From positions 1-31,252 of the forward strand of contig CAZNNH010000062.1 of NCBI GenBank assembly GCA_964574335.1: DNA of 31,252 nt. Direction: 5' to 3'. The notes under the pieces are model-generated. The model worked only from the letters and a program-made list of their open reading frames with translations, did not search any database and was not told where the DNA came from. The position numbers and the translations under genes are program-made. Numbering within the stretch: position 1 is the stretch's first letter; the number at the start of each line of letters is the position of its first letter. Below are positions 7,624-15,319 of this stretch, in pieces. The DNA comes from CAZNNH01 sp964574335. Lineage in GTDB: Bacteria; Acidobacteriota; Vicinamibacteria; Fen-336.

Positions 7624-8586
7624 ATGCCCGCCACACTTTCCGCAACCCGCCGCTCCAAGTGGTTCCACGTCACCATGGGGGTGGGCCTGATCCTGGTGGC
7701 GATCGCGCTGACGGTGGCCTGGCAGTACCTGGGGATCTCCTGGACACAGGCCTCGCGGCTGTCCACGCTGCGCTGGGTCGTCTACTTCCTCGGCACCCTC
7801 GCCTTCCTGCTGCTGATCGGCGGCCTGGTGCTGATCGTGATCCTGCTGCTGCGCGAGGTGAGGCTGAACGAGCGTCAGTCCAACTTCATCAGCGCCGTCA
7901 CCCACGAGCTGAAGACGCCGGTCTCGTCGCTCAAGCTCTACCTCGACACCCTTCAGCTCCGCGAGCTCCCCGACCACCAACGCCGGGAGTTCTACCGCAC
8001 CATGCGCGACGACCTGGATCGGCTCAACACCACCATCAACAACGTGCTGAACGCCGCCATGTACACGGACCGACCGATGGTCCAGGCCGAGCCGCTGGAT
8101 CTGGCCCACGTGGTCCGGCAGTCCATCGAGCTGACCCGCACCCGCAACCGGCTGCCGCCTGAGGCCATCACCTACCAAGGGCCGGCGGGGCTGACCGTTC
8201 GCGGCGAGATGGCGGGCCTCGAGGCGATGGTCCTGAACCTGCTGGACAATGCGGTCAAGTACTCGGGCGAGATGGTCCGGGTGGAGGTCGAGGTGTCGGA
8301 AACCCCGGCCGGCCAGGCCTGCCTGCGGGTGCGGGATCACGGGATCGGGATGAGCCGCCCCCATCTGCGCTTCATCTTCAACCGCTTCTACCGGATCGGC
8401 CGGGAGGTGCGGCGGAGCTACGCCGGCACCGGGCTGGGCCTGTTCATCGTGCGCTCGGTGGTGAGACGCCACCACGGCACGGTGGCGGCGGAGAGCCCCG
8501 GCCCGAACGCCGGCACCACCATCACCGTAACGCTGCCCGGCGTCCTGCCGAGCCCCGCGGGCGAGGCGCTGGAGACGTATGGCTAG
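7624..8586 (+). CDS. Membrane sensor histidine kinase
   Basis: A 320-residue kinase. Two membrane segments (~15-36 and ~51-76) are separated by only about 14 residues, so there is no extracellular sensor domain. A HisKA dimerisation domain carries the phospho-accepting H94 (AVTHELKTPVSSLKL). The HATPase_c domain contains the N box LLDNAVKYS, the G1 box DHGIGM, the F box FIFNRFYR and the G2 box GTGLGLFIV, all complete. It would autophosphorylate and pass phosphate to the regulator encoded next. Its start lies 5 bp after the aldehyde dehydrogenase stop and its end overlaps the regulator start by 8 bp, so the three genes are very probably one transcript. Confidence 0.93.
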   Translation: MPATLSATRRSKWFHVTMGVGLILVAIALTVAWQYLGISWTQASRLSTLRWVVYFLGTLAFLLLIGGLVLIVILLLREVRLNERQSNFISAVTHELKTPVSSLKLYLDTLQLRELPDHQRREFYRTMRDDLDRLNTTINNVLNAAMYTDRPMVQAEPLDLAHVVRQSIELTRTRNRLPPEAITYQGPAGLTVRGEMAGLEAMVLNLLDNAVKYSGEMVRVEVEVSETPAGQACLRVRDHGIGMSRPHLRFIFNRFYRIGREVRRSYAGTGLGLFIVRSVVRRHHGTVAAESPGPNAGTTITVTLPGVLPSPAGEALETYG

Positions 8587-9298
8587 GATCCTGGTGGTCG
8601 AGGACGAGGCCCACTTGGCGGAGGGGATCCGCTTCAACCTCGAGCTGGAAGGCTACGAGGTGGAGCTGATCGGGGACGGGAAGGTTGGCTGCTTGCGACT
8701 CACCAGCGGCAGCGGGCCGGCGCTCGACCTGGTGATCCTCGACGTGATGCTGCCGGGCATGGACGGGTTCTCCCTGGCCAGGCGGATGCGGGAGGCCGGC
8801 AACTACACCCCGGTCCTGATGCTCACCGCCAAGACCCTCCCGCAGGACGTGGTCCTGGGGATCGAGGCCGGCGCCGACGACTACCTGGCCAAGCCCTTCG
8901 ACCTGGGGGTGCTGCTGGCCCGGATCAAGAGCCTGCTCAGGCGTCGATCCTGGACCCAGGGAGACAGCGGCCCCGAGCTGGCCCGGGTCGGCGAGGCGGA
9001 GGTGGACTTCAGGACCTTCGAGATCCACACCAGGGGTGAGACGTTGCCGCTCACGCTGCTGGAGGCCGCGCTCATCAAGCTGCTGGTCCAGAACGCCGGT
9101 CGGGTGGTCTCCAAGGCCGAGATCCTGCAGAAGGTCTGGAACCTGAACCCCGACACCCAGACCCGGGCGGTCGACAACTTCATCGTGCGCCTGCGCAAGT
9201 ATCTGGAGCCCAACCCTGGCTTCCCCAAGCACCTGCAGACGGTGCGCGGCGCCGGGTACAAGCTGGTCCTCGACCCGCCCGACACGGACGCACCCTGA
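8579..9298 (+). CDS. OmpR/PhoB-type response regulator
   Basis: A 239-residue two-domain DNA-binding regulator. Its receiver domain has the acidic pair E8-D9 in VVEDE, the phospho-acceptor D55 in LVILDVMLPGMDGF, a Thr in MLTAKT and K105 in YLAKPFD. The C-terminal winged helix (~145-235) has the typical LTLLEAALIKLLVQNAGRVV, VDNFIVRLRKYLE and VRGAGYKLV motifs. The ATG overlaps the kinase stop by 8 bp (8579-8586), indicating coupled translation with its partner kinase. Targets are unknown; the cognate operon itself is a natural candidate. Confidence 0.95.
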   Translation: MARILVVEDEAHLAEGIRFNLELEGYEVELIGDGKVGCLRLTSGSGPALDLVILDVMLPGMDGFSLARRMREAGNYTPVLMLTAKTLPQDVVLGIEAGADDYLAKPFDLGVLLARIKSLLRRRSWTQGDSGPELARVGEAEVDFRTFEIHTRGETLPLTLLEAALIKLLVQNAGRVVSKAEILQKVWNLNPDTQTRAVDNFIVRLRKYLEPNPGFPKHLQTVRGAGYKLVLDPPDTDAP

Positions 9299-9360
9299 CG
9301 CCGGCGCCGACCGTGCCGAGGCGGGCCAAAGCCCCGCCTGCGACGTGATCCGCCGCCTGC

Positions 9361-9366
9361 TACGAT
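9361..9366 (+). promoter_or_regulatory. Candidate -10 element (TACGAT)
   Basis: TACGAT is 28 bp before the ATG at 9395, in the 96-bp space after the response regulator. No clear -35 was found, so this is a weak call that would start a separate PNPOx-like/ubiX transcript. Confidence 0.35.
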
Positions 9367-9394
9367 GCTCGATACCCAGCAAGGAGGCGGGACC

Positions 9395-9865
9395 ATGTCC
9401 ACCGAGCTCGGAGCGTTGCTGCCCGAGAAGCTGCAGCGGCTTCTCGCCGACCCGGCGGATCCCAGCAGTGGCCGGCAGGTGCTGATCGCCACCACCCTGG
9501 ACCCCGACGGCTGGCCGCGCCACGCCATGCTCAGCCCGCGGGAGGTGGTGGCCCGCAGCCGGTCACGCCTCTTGGCGCTGCTCTACGAAGAGAGCCGCAG
9601 CTCGTGTAACCTGAGGCGTGAGGGCCGGATCTCGCTGGTGGTGATCAACCCGGAGATGAGCTACTACGTGAGGGCGTCGGCCTGCGAGCGCGCGGGCCTG
9701 CCCGAGGCGCCTCGGGAGGCCCTCTTCGAGCTGCGCGTGGAGCAGGTGCTCGAGGACGTGATCGAGACCGCGCGGATCGTCACCGGCCTCACCTACGAGG
9801 GGCACGATCCCGGCGTCGATCCGGAGCGGCGGCGGGCGGTCTGGCGACGGTTGGCGGCCGGTTGA
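9395..9865 (+). CDS. Pyridoxamine 5'-phosphate oxidase-like FMN-binding protein
   Basis: A 156-residue protein with a split-barrel fold of the PNPOx-like kind: the QVLIATTLDPDGWPRHAMLS strand pair, then RLLALLYEESRSSCNLRREG, where the R/S/N pattern fits the FMN phosphate site, and RISLVVINPEMSYYVRASAC. Such proteins bind FMN or related flavins and reduce or oxidise small molecules; the substrate is not evident. The ATG at 9395 follows a very strong ribosome site AAGGAGG at 9381-9387 and is preferred over the in-frame ATG at 9365. It ends 16 bp before ubiX, which encodes an FMN-using enzyme, so both belong to the same flavin-related transcript. Confidence 0.8.
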   Translation: MSTELGALLPEKLQRLLADPADPSSGRQVLIATTLDPDGWPRHAMLSPREVVARSRSRLLALLYEESRSSCNLRREGRISLVVINPEMSYYVRASACERAGLPEAPREALFELRVEQVLEDVIETARIVTGLTYEGHDPGVDPERRRAVWRRLAAG

Positions 9866-9881
9866 GGTGGGGAGGGAAGGG

Positions 9882-10451
9882 ATGCGTCGTCTGGTCGTGG
9901 CCATCACCGGGTCCACCGGGACCATCTACGGGGCGCGCCTGCTCGAGGTCCTGCGCCCCATCCAGGAGGTCGCGACCCACCTGATCATCAGCGCTGCCGG
10001 AAAGCGCACCTTGGTTCACGAGCTGGATGCCCAGCTCGCCGACGTCGAGTCGCTGGCCGACGTGGTCTACGACAACCGCGACATCGGCGCCGCGCTGGCC
10101 AGCGGCTCGTTCAGGACCACCGGCATGGTCATCGTGCCGTGCAGCATCAAGACCCTGGCCGACCTCGCCACCTGCCACGCCGACACCCTGATCGCGCGGG
10201 CCGGCGACGTGACCCTCAAGGAGGGCCGGCCGCTGGTGGTGGTGCCGCGCGAGACGCCGCTGCACGTCCTTCACCTGCGGCAGATGCTGGCTTTGGCCGA
10301 GGCCGGGGCGGTGATCCTTCCGCCGATGCCGGCCTTCTACCATCGCCCCCAGTCGATCCAGGACGTCGTCGACCATACCGTCGGCCGGATCCTCGACCGC
10401 CTCGGCGTCGCCCACGAGCTGGTCCCCGAGTGGACGGGCCGCGGCACGTGA
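9882..10451 (+). CDS. ubiX: Flavin prenyltransferase UbiX
   Basis: UbiX attaches a dimethylallyl group to FMN to make prenylated FMN, the cofactor of UbiD-type decarboxylases. Family motifs are present: the N-terminal phosphate loop ITGSTGTIYG, the PCSIKTLA segment, VPRETPLH, and the C-terminal PAFYHRPQSIQDVVDHTVGR. The 189-residue length fits. I chose ATG 9882 over GTG 9867 because GGGAGGGAAGGG lies just before it and it opens directly on the first beta strand. No ubiD gene lies in the window, so the partner enzyme must be encoded elsewhere; it could serve ubiquinone/menaquinone synthesis or decarboxylation of aromatic acids. Confidence 0.95.
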   Translation: MRRLVVAITGSTGTIYGARLLEVLRPIQEVATHLIISAAGKRTLVHELDAQLADVESLADVVYDNRDIGAALASGSFRTTGMVIVPCSIKTLADLATCHADTLIARAGDVTLKEGRPLVVVPRETPLHVLHLRQMLALAEAGAVILPPMPAFYHRPQSIQDVVDHTVGRILDRLGVAHELVPEWTGRGT

Positions 10452-10483
10452 CCTGGGCCACACGTCCGCGGGAGCCCCTCGTG

Positions 10484-10489
10484 TAGGCT
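10484..10489 (+). promoter_or_regulatory. Candidate -10 element for the GGDEF gene (TAGGCT)
   Basis: TAGGCT lies 28 bp before the ATG at 10518. The same hexamer recurs just before the gene at 14467. No recognisable -35 is seen here. Confidence 0.35.
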
Positions 10490-10517
10490 GAGCAGAACGG
10501 GGGGGCGAGGAGCGCGG

Positions 10518-11558
10518 ATGGAAGGCGTCCACGATCTCGCGGTGCCGGCGTCAACGGTGCTGCGGGTGACGCTGGCCACCCTGGCGTTGTCGGCGGGATG
10601 CCGGGGGAGGTCCCGTTCGCTCTGGGCCTGGGCCGCCTTCTGGTGGCTGGCCGCCCTGGCGCCGTGGGTGGCGGACCGGCTCGCCCCGCTGCCCGACGTT
10701 CTGTCTCTCGTGTTGGTGCTGCTGACCTGGTCGTCCCTCTGGGGCCCGACCGCCGGGGCGCGCCGGTGGGCTTCGGCCGGCTCCGGCCTGCTGTCGGCGG
10801 GCATTCTCCTCGACATGGCGCCGACCCTGGCGCCCGGCCTGGCTCGGACGGGGGATCCCCGCCTGACCGTGGGGATCGGCCTGGCCGGGGAGCTGCTGAT
10901 CGGCTCGGCGGTCGTCCTCTCGGTCATCGAGTCGGCGCGGAGCCAGGCCCGAGTCGCCGAGGAGCGCCGTGCGACCAGCGAAAGCCGACTGAAGCAGATG
11001 GTCACCTGGGACCCGCTGACGGAGTGCTTCACGAGGCCGGTCTTCCGCGAGCTGGTGGACCGGGTGCGCGACGGCAAGGACGACGACCGTGGAGTGATCC
11101 TGGTCATCGACATGGACGGTCTCAAGCGCATCAACGACACCTCCGGGCACTCGGCCGGTGACAAGGCCATCCGACGGACGGGCCTCGCGATCAAGCGGCG
11201 GCTCCGCGAGAAGGACCTGGCGCTACGCTGGGGAGGGGACGAGTTCGTGGCGGTGCTGCGGGGGATCTCGGTCTTGGAGGCACGCCAGGTGCGACGGCGC
11301 ATCGTTGCCACCCTGAGGCGCGAAGGCCTCTCCGCCAGCGTGGGGATGGCGGTGTACGGGGTGGGATCCGACATCGTCTCGGCGCTGCGCGAAGCCGACG
11401 CCCGGATGTACGCCGCCAAGCGGCGCCGGCATCAGGCGCGCGCGTCGGATACCCGACAGCTCGACCTGCCGCTGGAGCCCGCCCGGCCGGCTGGCAAGGT
11501 AGCGGAGGCCTCCCGGCCGCGCTCCCTCGTCGCCTCGCCCGGAAGCTCGGCGGCTTGA
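10518..11558 (+). CDS. Membrane diguanylate cyclase (GGDEF)
   Basis: A 346-residue inner-membrane enzyme that would make cyclic di-GMP from two GTP. The first ~140 residues hold four or five hydrophobic segments (for example LWAWAAFWWLAALAPWV and VLSLVLVLLTWSSLWG). A short coiled linker (~140-162) leads to a full GGDEF domain. The active-site GGDEF is intact at 239-243, and metal/GTP residues are visible in VIDMDGLKRIND. An RxxD (R230-E-K-D233) stands exactly five residues before GGDEF, the position of the c-di-GMP inhibitory site, so feedback control is expected. There is no EAL domain. The last ~45 residues are Pro/Ala/Arg-rich and probably disordered. GAGGAG precedes the ATG. Confidence 0.93.
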   Translation: MEGVHDLAVPASTVLRVTLATLALSAGCRGRSRSLWAWAAFWWLAALAPWVADRLAPLPDVLSLVLVLLTWSSLWGPTAGARRWASAGSGLLSAGILLDMAPTLAPGLARTGDPRLTVGIGLAGELLIGSAVVLSVIESARSQARVAEERRATSESRLKQMVTWDPLTECFTRPVFRELVDRVRDGKDDDRGVILVIDMDGLKRINDTSGHSAGDKAIRRTGLAIKRRLREKDLALRWGGDEFVAVLRGISVLEARQVRRRIVATLRREGLSASVGMAVYGVGSDIVSALREADARMYAAKRRRHQARASDTRQLDLPLEPARPAGKVAEASRPRSLVASPGSSAA

Positions 11559-11584
11559 CGGCCCAAGTGCCCCGAGCATAGTCT
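11555..11584 (+). promoter_or_regulatory. Candidate promoter for the GH31 gene (TTGACG-N18-TAGTCT)
   Basis: TTGACG at 11555-11560 contains the TGA stop of the GGDEF gene; TAGTCT at 11579-11584 follows after 18 bp. The GH31 ATG is 33 bp further on with a GAGGAG ribosome site. Together these suggest an independent start for the GH31 transcript. Confidence 0.5.
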
Positions 11585-11616
11585 CGCCGCGACCGGACCG
11601 AACCAGAGGAGAGCCC

Positions 11617-14454
11617 ATGCCGAAGCAGGTGTTTCGAAGACTCCTGGTGTCCCTCGTCGCGTCAGCGGCGGCCCTCCTGCCGGCGACATCCGACGCCGTG
11701 GACAGCGGGGCCGAGGTCGCCACCGCCACCCAGCACGTCAGGGTCCAGTTCTTCAGGGAGGACATCGTTCGCGTGCTCAAGTGGCCGGCGTCGAACACCT
11801 CCGACAAGCGCAGCCTGTCCGTGATCGCGGAGCCCGCCGAGCGGGTCGAGGTGCGACACCGGCAGGGCCCGGGCACGGTGACCCTCGAGTCCGGACGACT
11901 GCGGCTCACGATCGACAAGGAGACCGGGCGGATCCGCTTTGAGACCCCGGCTGGCGCCGCGGTGCTCGCCGAGTCGGGAGAGGCGAGCTTCACGCCGACC
12001 GCCACCCCCTTCGAGAAGGCGTTCAGCGTGCGGCAGGCCTTCACCCTCACACTGGAGGAGGGGCTCTACGGCCTCGGGCAGCATCAGGAGAGCGTGATGG
12101 ACTACCGTGGCCACTCGGTCACGCTGGCCCAGAGCAACACCGATGCCGTGAACCCGTTCCTGGTCTCCACCCAGGGCTACGGGATCCTGTGGGACAACTA
12201 CTCGAAGACCGTCTTCGAGGACGGCGCCGAGGGGGCGTCGTTCTGGTCGGACATCGCCGACAACGTCGACTACTACCTGTGCTACGGCCCGAGCCTGGAT
12301 CGGGTGATCGCCGGCTACCGCGAGCTGACGGGAAAGGCGCCGCTCTACGGCCGCTGGGCCTACGGCTACTGGCAGAGCAAGGAGCACTACCACACCCGGG
12401 ACGAGCTGCTGAAGGTGGCCGAGGAGTACCGGAGGCGCCGGATCCCGATCGACAACCTGGTGCAGGACTGGAACTACTGGGGCAACGCCTCACGCTGGGG
12501 CGGGATGGTGTTCGACCCGGAGCGTTACCCGCGCCCCGCCGAGATGGTGAAGCGCATCCACGACCTGAACTTCCACCTGATGCTCTCGATCTGGCCGGGG
12601 CTGGGTCCCGACACCGCCATCTACAAGGAGATGGCGGCCCGGGACTTCCTGTACCCGCCGGTGGGCTGGGCGGGCTTCAGGTACTTCGACGCCTACGACC
12701 CCGAGGCCAACGCCGTCTACTGGAAGCACCTCGAGAAGGGACCGTACGCAACCGGCATCGACGCCTGGTGGATCGACTCCACCGAGCCGGACGTGATCAA
12801 CGCCCTCACCAAGGAATCGCACGAGTACGAGATGAAGAAGGTGGGAAGGAACCACCTCGGCTCGTGGCATCGCTACCTGAACGCCTACTCGCTGGTGATG
12901 ATGGACTCGCTCTACCAGAACCTCCGGGCCAAGGACGATGGGCGACGCGTCTACCTGCTGACCCGCTCCGCCTTCGCCGGCCAGCAGCGGGCCGCCGCCA
13001 CCACCTGGTCGGGGGACATCGGGGCGAGCTGGGAGATCTACCGGAAGCAGATCGCGGCCGGTGTCAACTTCTCGATGTCGGGGATCCCCTACTGGACCTT
13101 CGACATCGGCGCCTACGTGATCAGCAGCTACGGCGGGACCTTCTCCCGGGGGGGCAAGGACCCGGCCTACCAGGAGCTGTACGCGCGGATGTTCCAGTTC
13201 GGTACGTTCGCCCCGATCTTCCGCTCCCACGGCTCGGAGACGCCTCGCGAGATCTGGGAGATGGGAGAGCTCCAGGACACCCTGATCAAGTTCGACACCC
13301 TGCGCTACCGGCTTCTCCCCTACATCTACTCGCTGGCCTGGAGGGTCACGGACCAGGGCGACACCCTCATGCGGGGCCTGCCGATGGACTTCCCGGAGGA
13401 CCACCGCACCTACCGGGTTGCCGACCAGTTCCTGTTCGGCCCGGCGCTTTTGGTGTCGCCGGTCACCGAGTACCAGCGACACCGCCCGCCCGAGGACAGC
13501 GTGCTGATCACGCCCGACCACTTCCGGACCCCGGACGGCAAGCCGGGGCTCCTGGCCCGCTACTACAAGGACACGAAGTACCAGGACCTGGGTCTATCGC
13601 GTGTCGAGCCCAACGTCGACATCTTCTGGTACACCGGCCGGCCCGACTACGTGACCGACCAGGCCCTCTCGATCCGCTTCAAGGGGAAGCTGGTCCCCAC
13701 CCAGACCGGTCCCCACCAGCTCCACCTCAAGAGCTTCGGTAGCCGGCGGATCTTCCTGGACGGCCGTGAGCTGAAGATCGTCTCTTCGAGCGTCGAGATC
13801 TACACCGAGATCGTGGAGCTCGAGGCCGGCAAGAGCTACGACCTGACGGTCGAGATGGAGAACGCCACCTCGGGGGCGCTGCGTTTGATCCTGTGCTGGA
13901 AGACGCCCGAGATCTTCGCCCGCGAGAAGACGGTCGAGCCCCGGCCGACCACCCGCCCGGTCTACCTCCCGGCTGGCACCACCTGGGTCGACTTCTGGAC
14001 CGGCAAGACCCACGAGGGGGGCCAGACCATCGATGCCGATGCGGGTATCGACACGATGCCTCTGCTCGTGAGGGCGGGCTCGATCCTGCCGATGGGGCCA
14101 AAGATGCAGTACGCCACCGAGAAGCCCGCCGATCCCATCGAGCTACGGGTCTATCCCGGCGCCGACGCTTCGTTCACGTTGTACGAGGACGAGAACGACG
14201 GCTACGGGTACGAGAAGGGCGTCTACGCCACGATCCCGATTCGGTGGGACGACGCCCGTCGCCAGCTCGTCCTCGAGGAGCGCCAGGGCGAGTTCCCGGG
14301 CATGCTGCCCGAGCGCGACTTCCACGTCGTCCTGGTCCGTCCCGGCCACGGCACCGGCGTTGACCCGACCCCCACCCCGGACCAGCTCGTCCACTACGAC
14401 GGCCGTGGGGTCAGGTCTAGACTTTTGACTTTCGGCGCGGCCTCCCACGAGTAG
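11617..14454 (+). CDS. Secreted GH31 alpha-glycosidase with PA14-like domain (alpha-xylosidase/alpha-glucosidase type)
   Basis: A 945-residue exported hydrolase of alpha-linked sugars. It has a signal peptide at 1-~27, then an N-terminal GH31 beta-sandwich (~40-220, with EGLYGLGQHQESVMDYRG). The (beta/alpha)8 catalytic domain (~245-580) carries the expected nucleophile D387 in WWIDSTEPD and acid/base D467 in TTWSGDIGASWE. The C-terminal sandwich (from ~585) is interrupted by a PA14-like insert (~644-765, starting GLLARYYKD) and resumes at VYLPAGTTWVDFWTGKTHEG, with a DUF5110-like end (YPGADASFTLYEDENDGYGY). The WWIDSTEPD wording is closest to alpha-xylosidase/alpha-glucosidase members; PA14 domains often bind glycans. 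Residues 931-939 are encoded by the REP-like repeat, so the native C-terminus has probably been altered. Confidence 0.93.
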   Translation: MPKQVFRRLLVSLVASAAALLPATSDAVDSGAEVATATQHVRVQFFREDIVRVLKWPASNTSDKRSLSVIAEPAERVEVRHRQGPGTVTLESGRLRLTIDKETGRIRFETPAGAAVLAESGEASFTPTATPFEKAFSVRQAFTLTLEEGLYGLGQHQESVMDYRGHSVTLAQSNTDAVNPFLVSTQGYGILWDNYSKTVFEDGAEGASFWSDIADNVDYYLCYGPSLDRVIAGYRELTGKAPLYGRWAYGYWQSKEHYHTRDELLKVAEEYRRRRIPIDNLVQDWNYWGNASRWGGMVFDPERYPRPAEMVKRIHDLNFHLMLSIWPGLGPDTAIYKEMAARDFLYPPVGWAGFRYFDAYDPEANAVYWKHLEKGPYATGIDAWWIDSTEPDVINALTKESHEYEMKKVGRNHLGSWHRYLNAYSLVMMDSLYQNLRAKDDGRRVYLLTRSAFAGQQRAAATTWSGDIGASWEIYRKQIAAGVNFSMSGIPYWTFDIGAYVISSYGGTFSRGGKDPAYQELYARMFQFGTFAPIFRSHGSETPREIWEMGELQDTLIKFDTLRYRLLPYIYSLAWRVTDQGDTLMRGLPMDFPEDHRTYRVADQFLFGPALLVSPVTEYQRHRPPEDSVLITPDHFRTPDGKPGLLARYYKDTKYQDLGLSRVEPNVDIFWYTGRPDYVTDQALSIRFKGKLVPTQTGPHQLHLKSFGSRRIFLDGRELKIVSSSVEIYTEIVELEAGKSYDLTVEMENATSGALRLILCWKTPEIFAREKTVEPRPTTRPVYLPAGTTWVDFWTGKTHEGGQTIDADAGIDTMPLLVRAGSILPMGPKMQYATEKPADPIELRVYPGADASFTLYEDENDGYGYEKGVYATIPIRWDDARRQLVLEERQGEFPGMLPERDFHVVLVRPGHGTGVDPTPTPDQLVHYDGRGVRSRLLTFGAASHE
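14407..14431 (-). repeat. REP-like 25-nt repeat, copy 2 (inverted, inside the GH31 gene end)
   Basis: Exact reverse complement of 5930-5954, including core GTCTAGAC at 14415-14422. It is read in frame as GVRSRLLT plus the first base of the next codon, within 25 bp of the GH31 stop. The following TAGGCT (14452-14457), which includes the GH31 stop, could act as a -10 element for the next gene. Confidence 0.75.
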
Positions 14455-14466
14455 GCTGGACGCAGC

Positions 14467-15306
14467 ATGTGGCAGCGTCGGATCGTCGTCTTCCTTCTCG
14501 CGCTGGCGGCCGCCCTCTTCCTGGCCTTCTTACTCCACTACGTCCCGTTCGTGGCGCCGAGCTTCGCGGCCTGGAGCGGGATTGGTCCTGTGGCCGCCGG
14601 CCTCGTGTCCGTGGCCTGGCCGTTGCGGCGCCTCGGCATCCGGGACCGCCGCCGCGGTGCCCTGGTGCTGGTCTGCGGGATCCTCCTGGCCGCGGCGGGC
14701 ATCCTGTGGCCCGGATCGGTCACGCGAGCCACCGGCCCGCACCAGCGCCTGGACGATTTCCTGCCCGAGTACCAGTTCGCCGAGTACCACGAAGGATGGG
14801 CGCGGGCGCCGCGGGAGCGGGTGGTCGAGGCGGTGCGACAGGTCAGCTTCGCGGACATGCCGGCGGCCGTCTTCTTGATGCGGCTCCGAGCGCTGGCGGG
14901 AGGCGAGCTCGAGGCGCCCCTCCTCGATCGGCGGCCGATCCTCGACCTGATGTCCCGGCCCGGCAGCGGCTTCCTGCCGCTCGACGTAGAGGACCCGGCG
15001 GAGGTCGTCTACGGGATGGTGGGTCGTCCCTGGACCCACGAGCCGCCGCCGCCGGTGACGACGCCTGGGCAGTTCCTGGCTTTCCATCACCCCGGCCACA
15101 TCAAGGTGGCGTTCAACATCCGAGTGGTCGACGAAGGAGAGGGGCTGTTTCGGGTCTCGACCGAGACCCGAACCCTGGGCAACGATCCCGAGGCGCGGCG
15201 ACTCTTCGGCCGCTACTGGCGGCTCATCTACCCGGGCAGCTCGATCATCCGCCGGGTGTGGCTCGACGCCATCATCGCCCGGGCCGAGCAGCCCACGCGG
15301 CGCTGA
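14467..15306 (+). CDS. Membrane protein of unknown function
   Basis: A 279-residue protein. Three hydrophobic segments fill the first ~90 residues (VVFLLALAAALFLAFLLHYV; IGPVAAGLVSVAWPL; GALVLVCGILLAAAGILW). A ~185-residue soluble domain follows; it contains FLPEYQFAEYHEGWARAP and a beta-rich core, and ends with FRVSTETRTLGNDPEARRLF and RYWRLIYPGSSIIRRVWLDA. This closing pattern resembles sequences I have seen at the end of SRPBCC-like or DUF-type proteins, where a ligand-binding barrel is capped by an Arg-rich helix, but I cannot name the family. ATG 14467 begins 12 bp after the GH31 stop. It may be co-transcribed with GH31 or use the TAGGCT element overlapping that stop. Confidence 0.75.
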   Translation: MWQRRIVVFLLALAAALFLAFLLHYVPFVAPSFAAWSGIGPVAAGLVSVAWPLRRLGIRDRRRGALVLVCGILLAAAGILWPGSVTRATGPHQRLDDFLPEYQFAEYHEGWARAPRERVVEAVRQVSFADMPAAVFLMRLRALAGGELEAPLLDRRPILDLMSRPGSGFLPLDVEDPAEVVYGMVGRPWTHEPPPPVTTPGQFLAFHHPGHIKVAFNIRVVDEGEGLFRVSTETRTLGNDPEARRLFGRYWRLIYPGSSIIRRVWLDAIIARAEQPTRR

Positions 15307-15319
15307 ACGGCGCCGCGGA

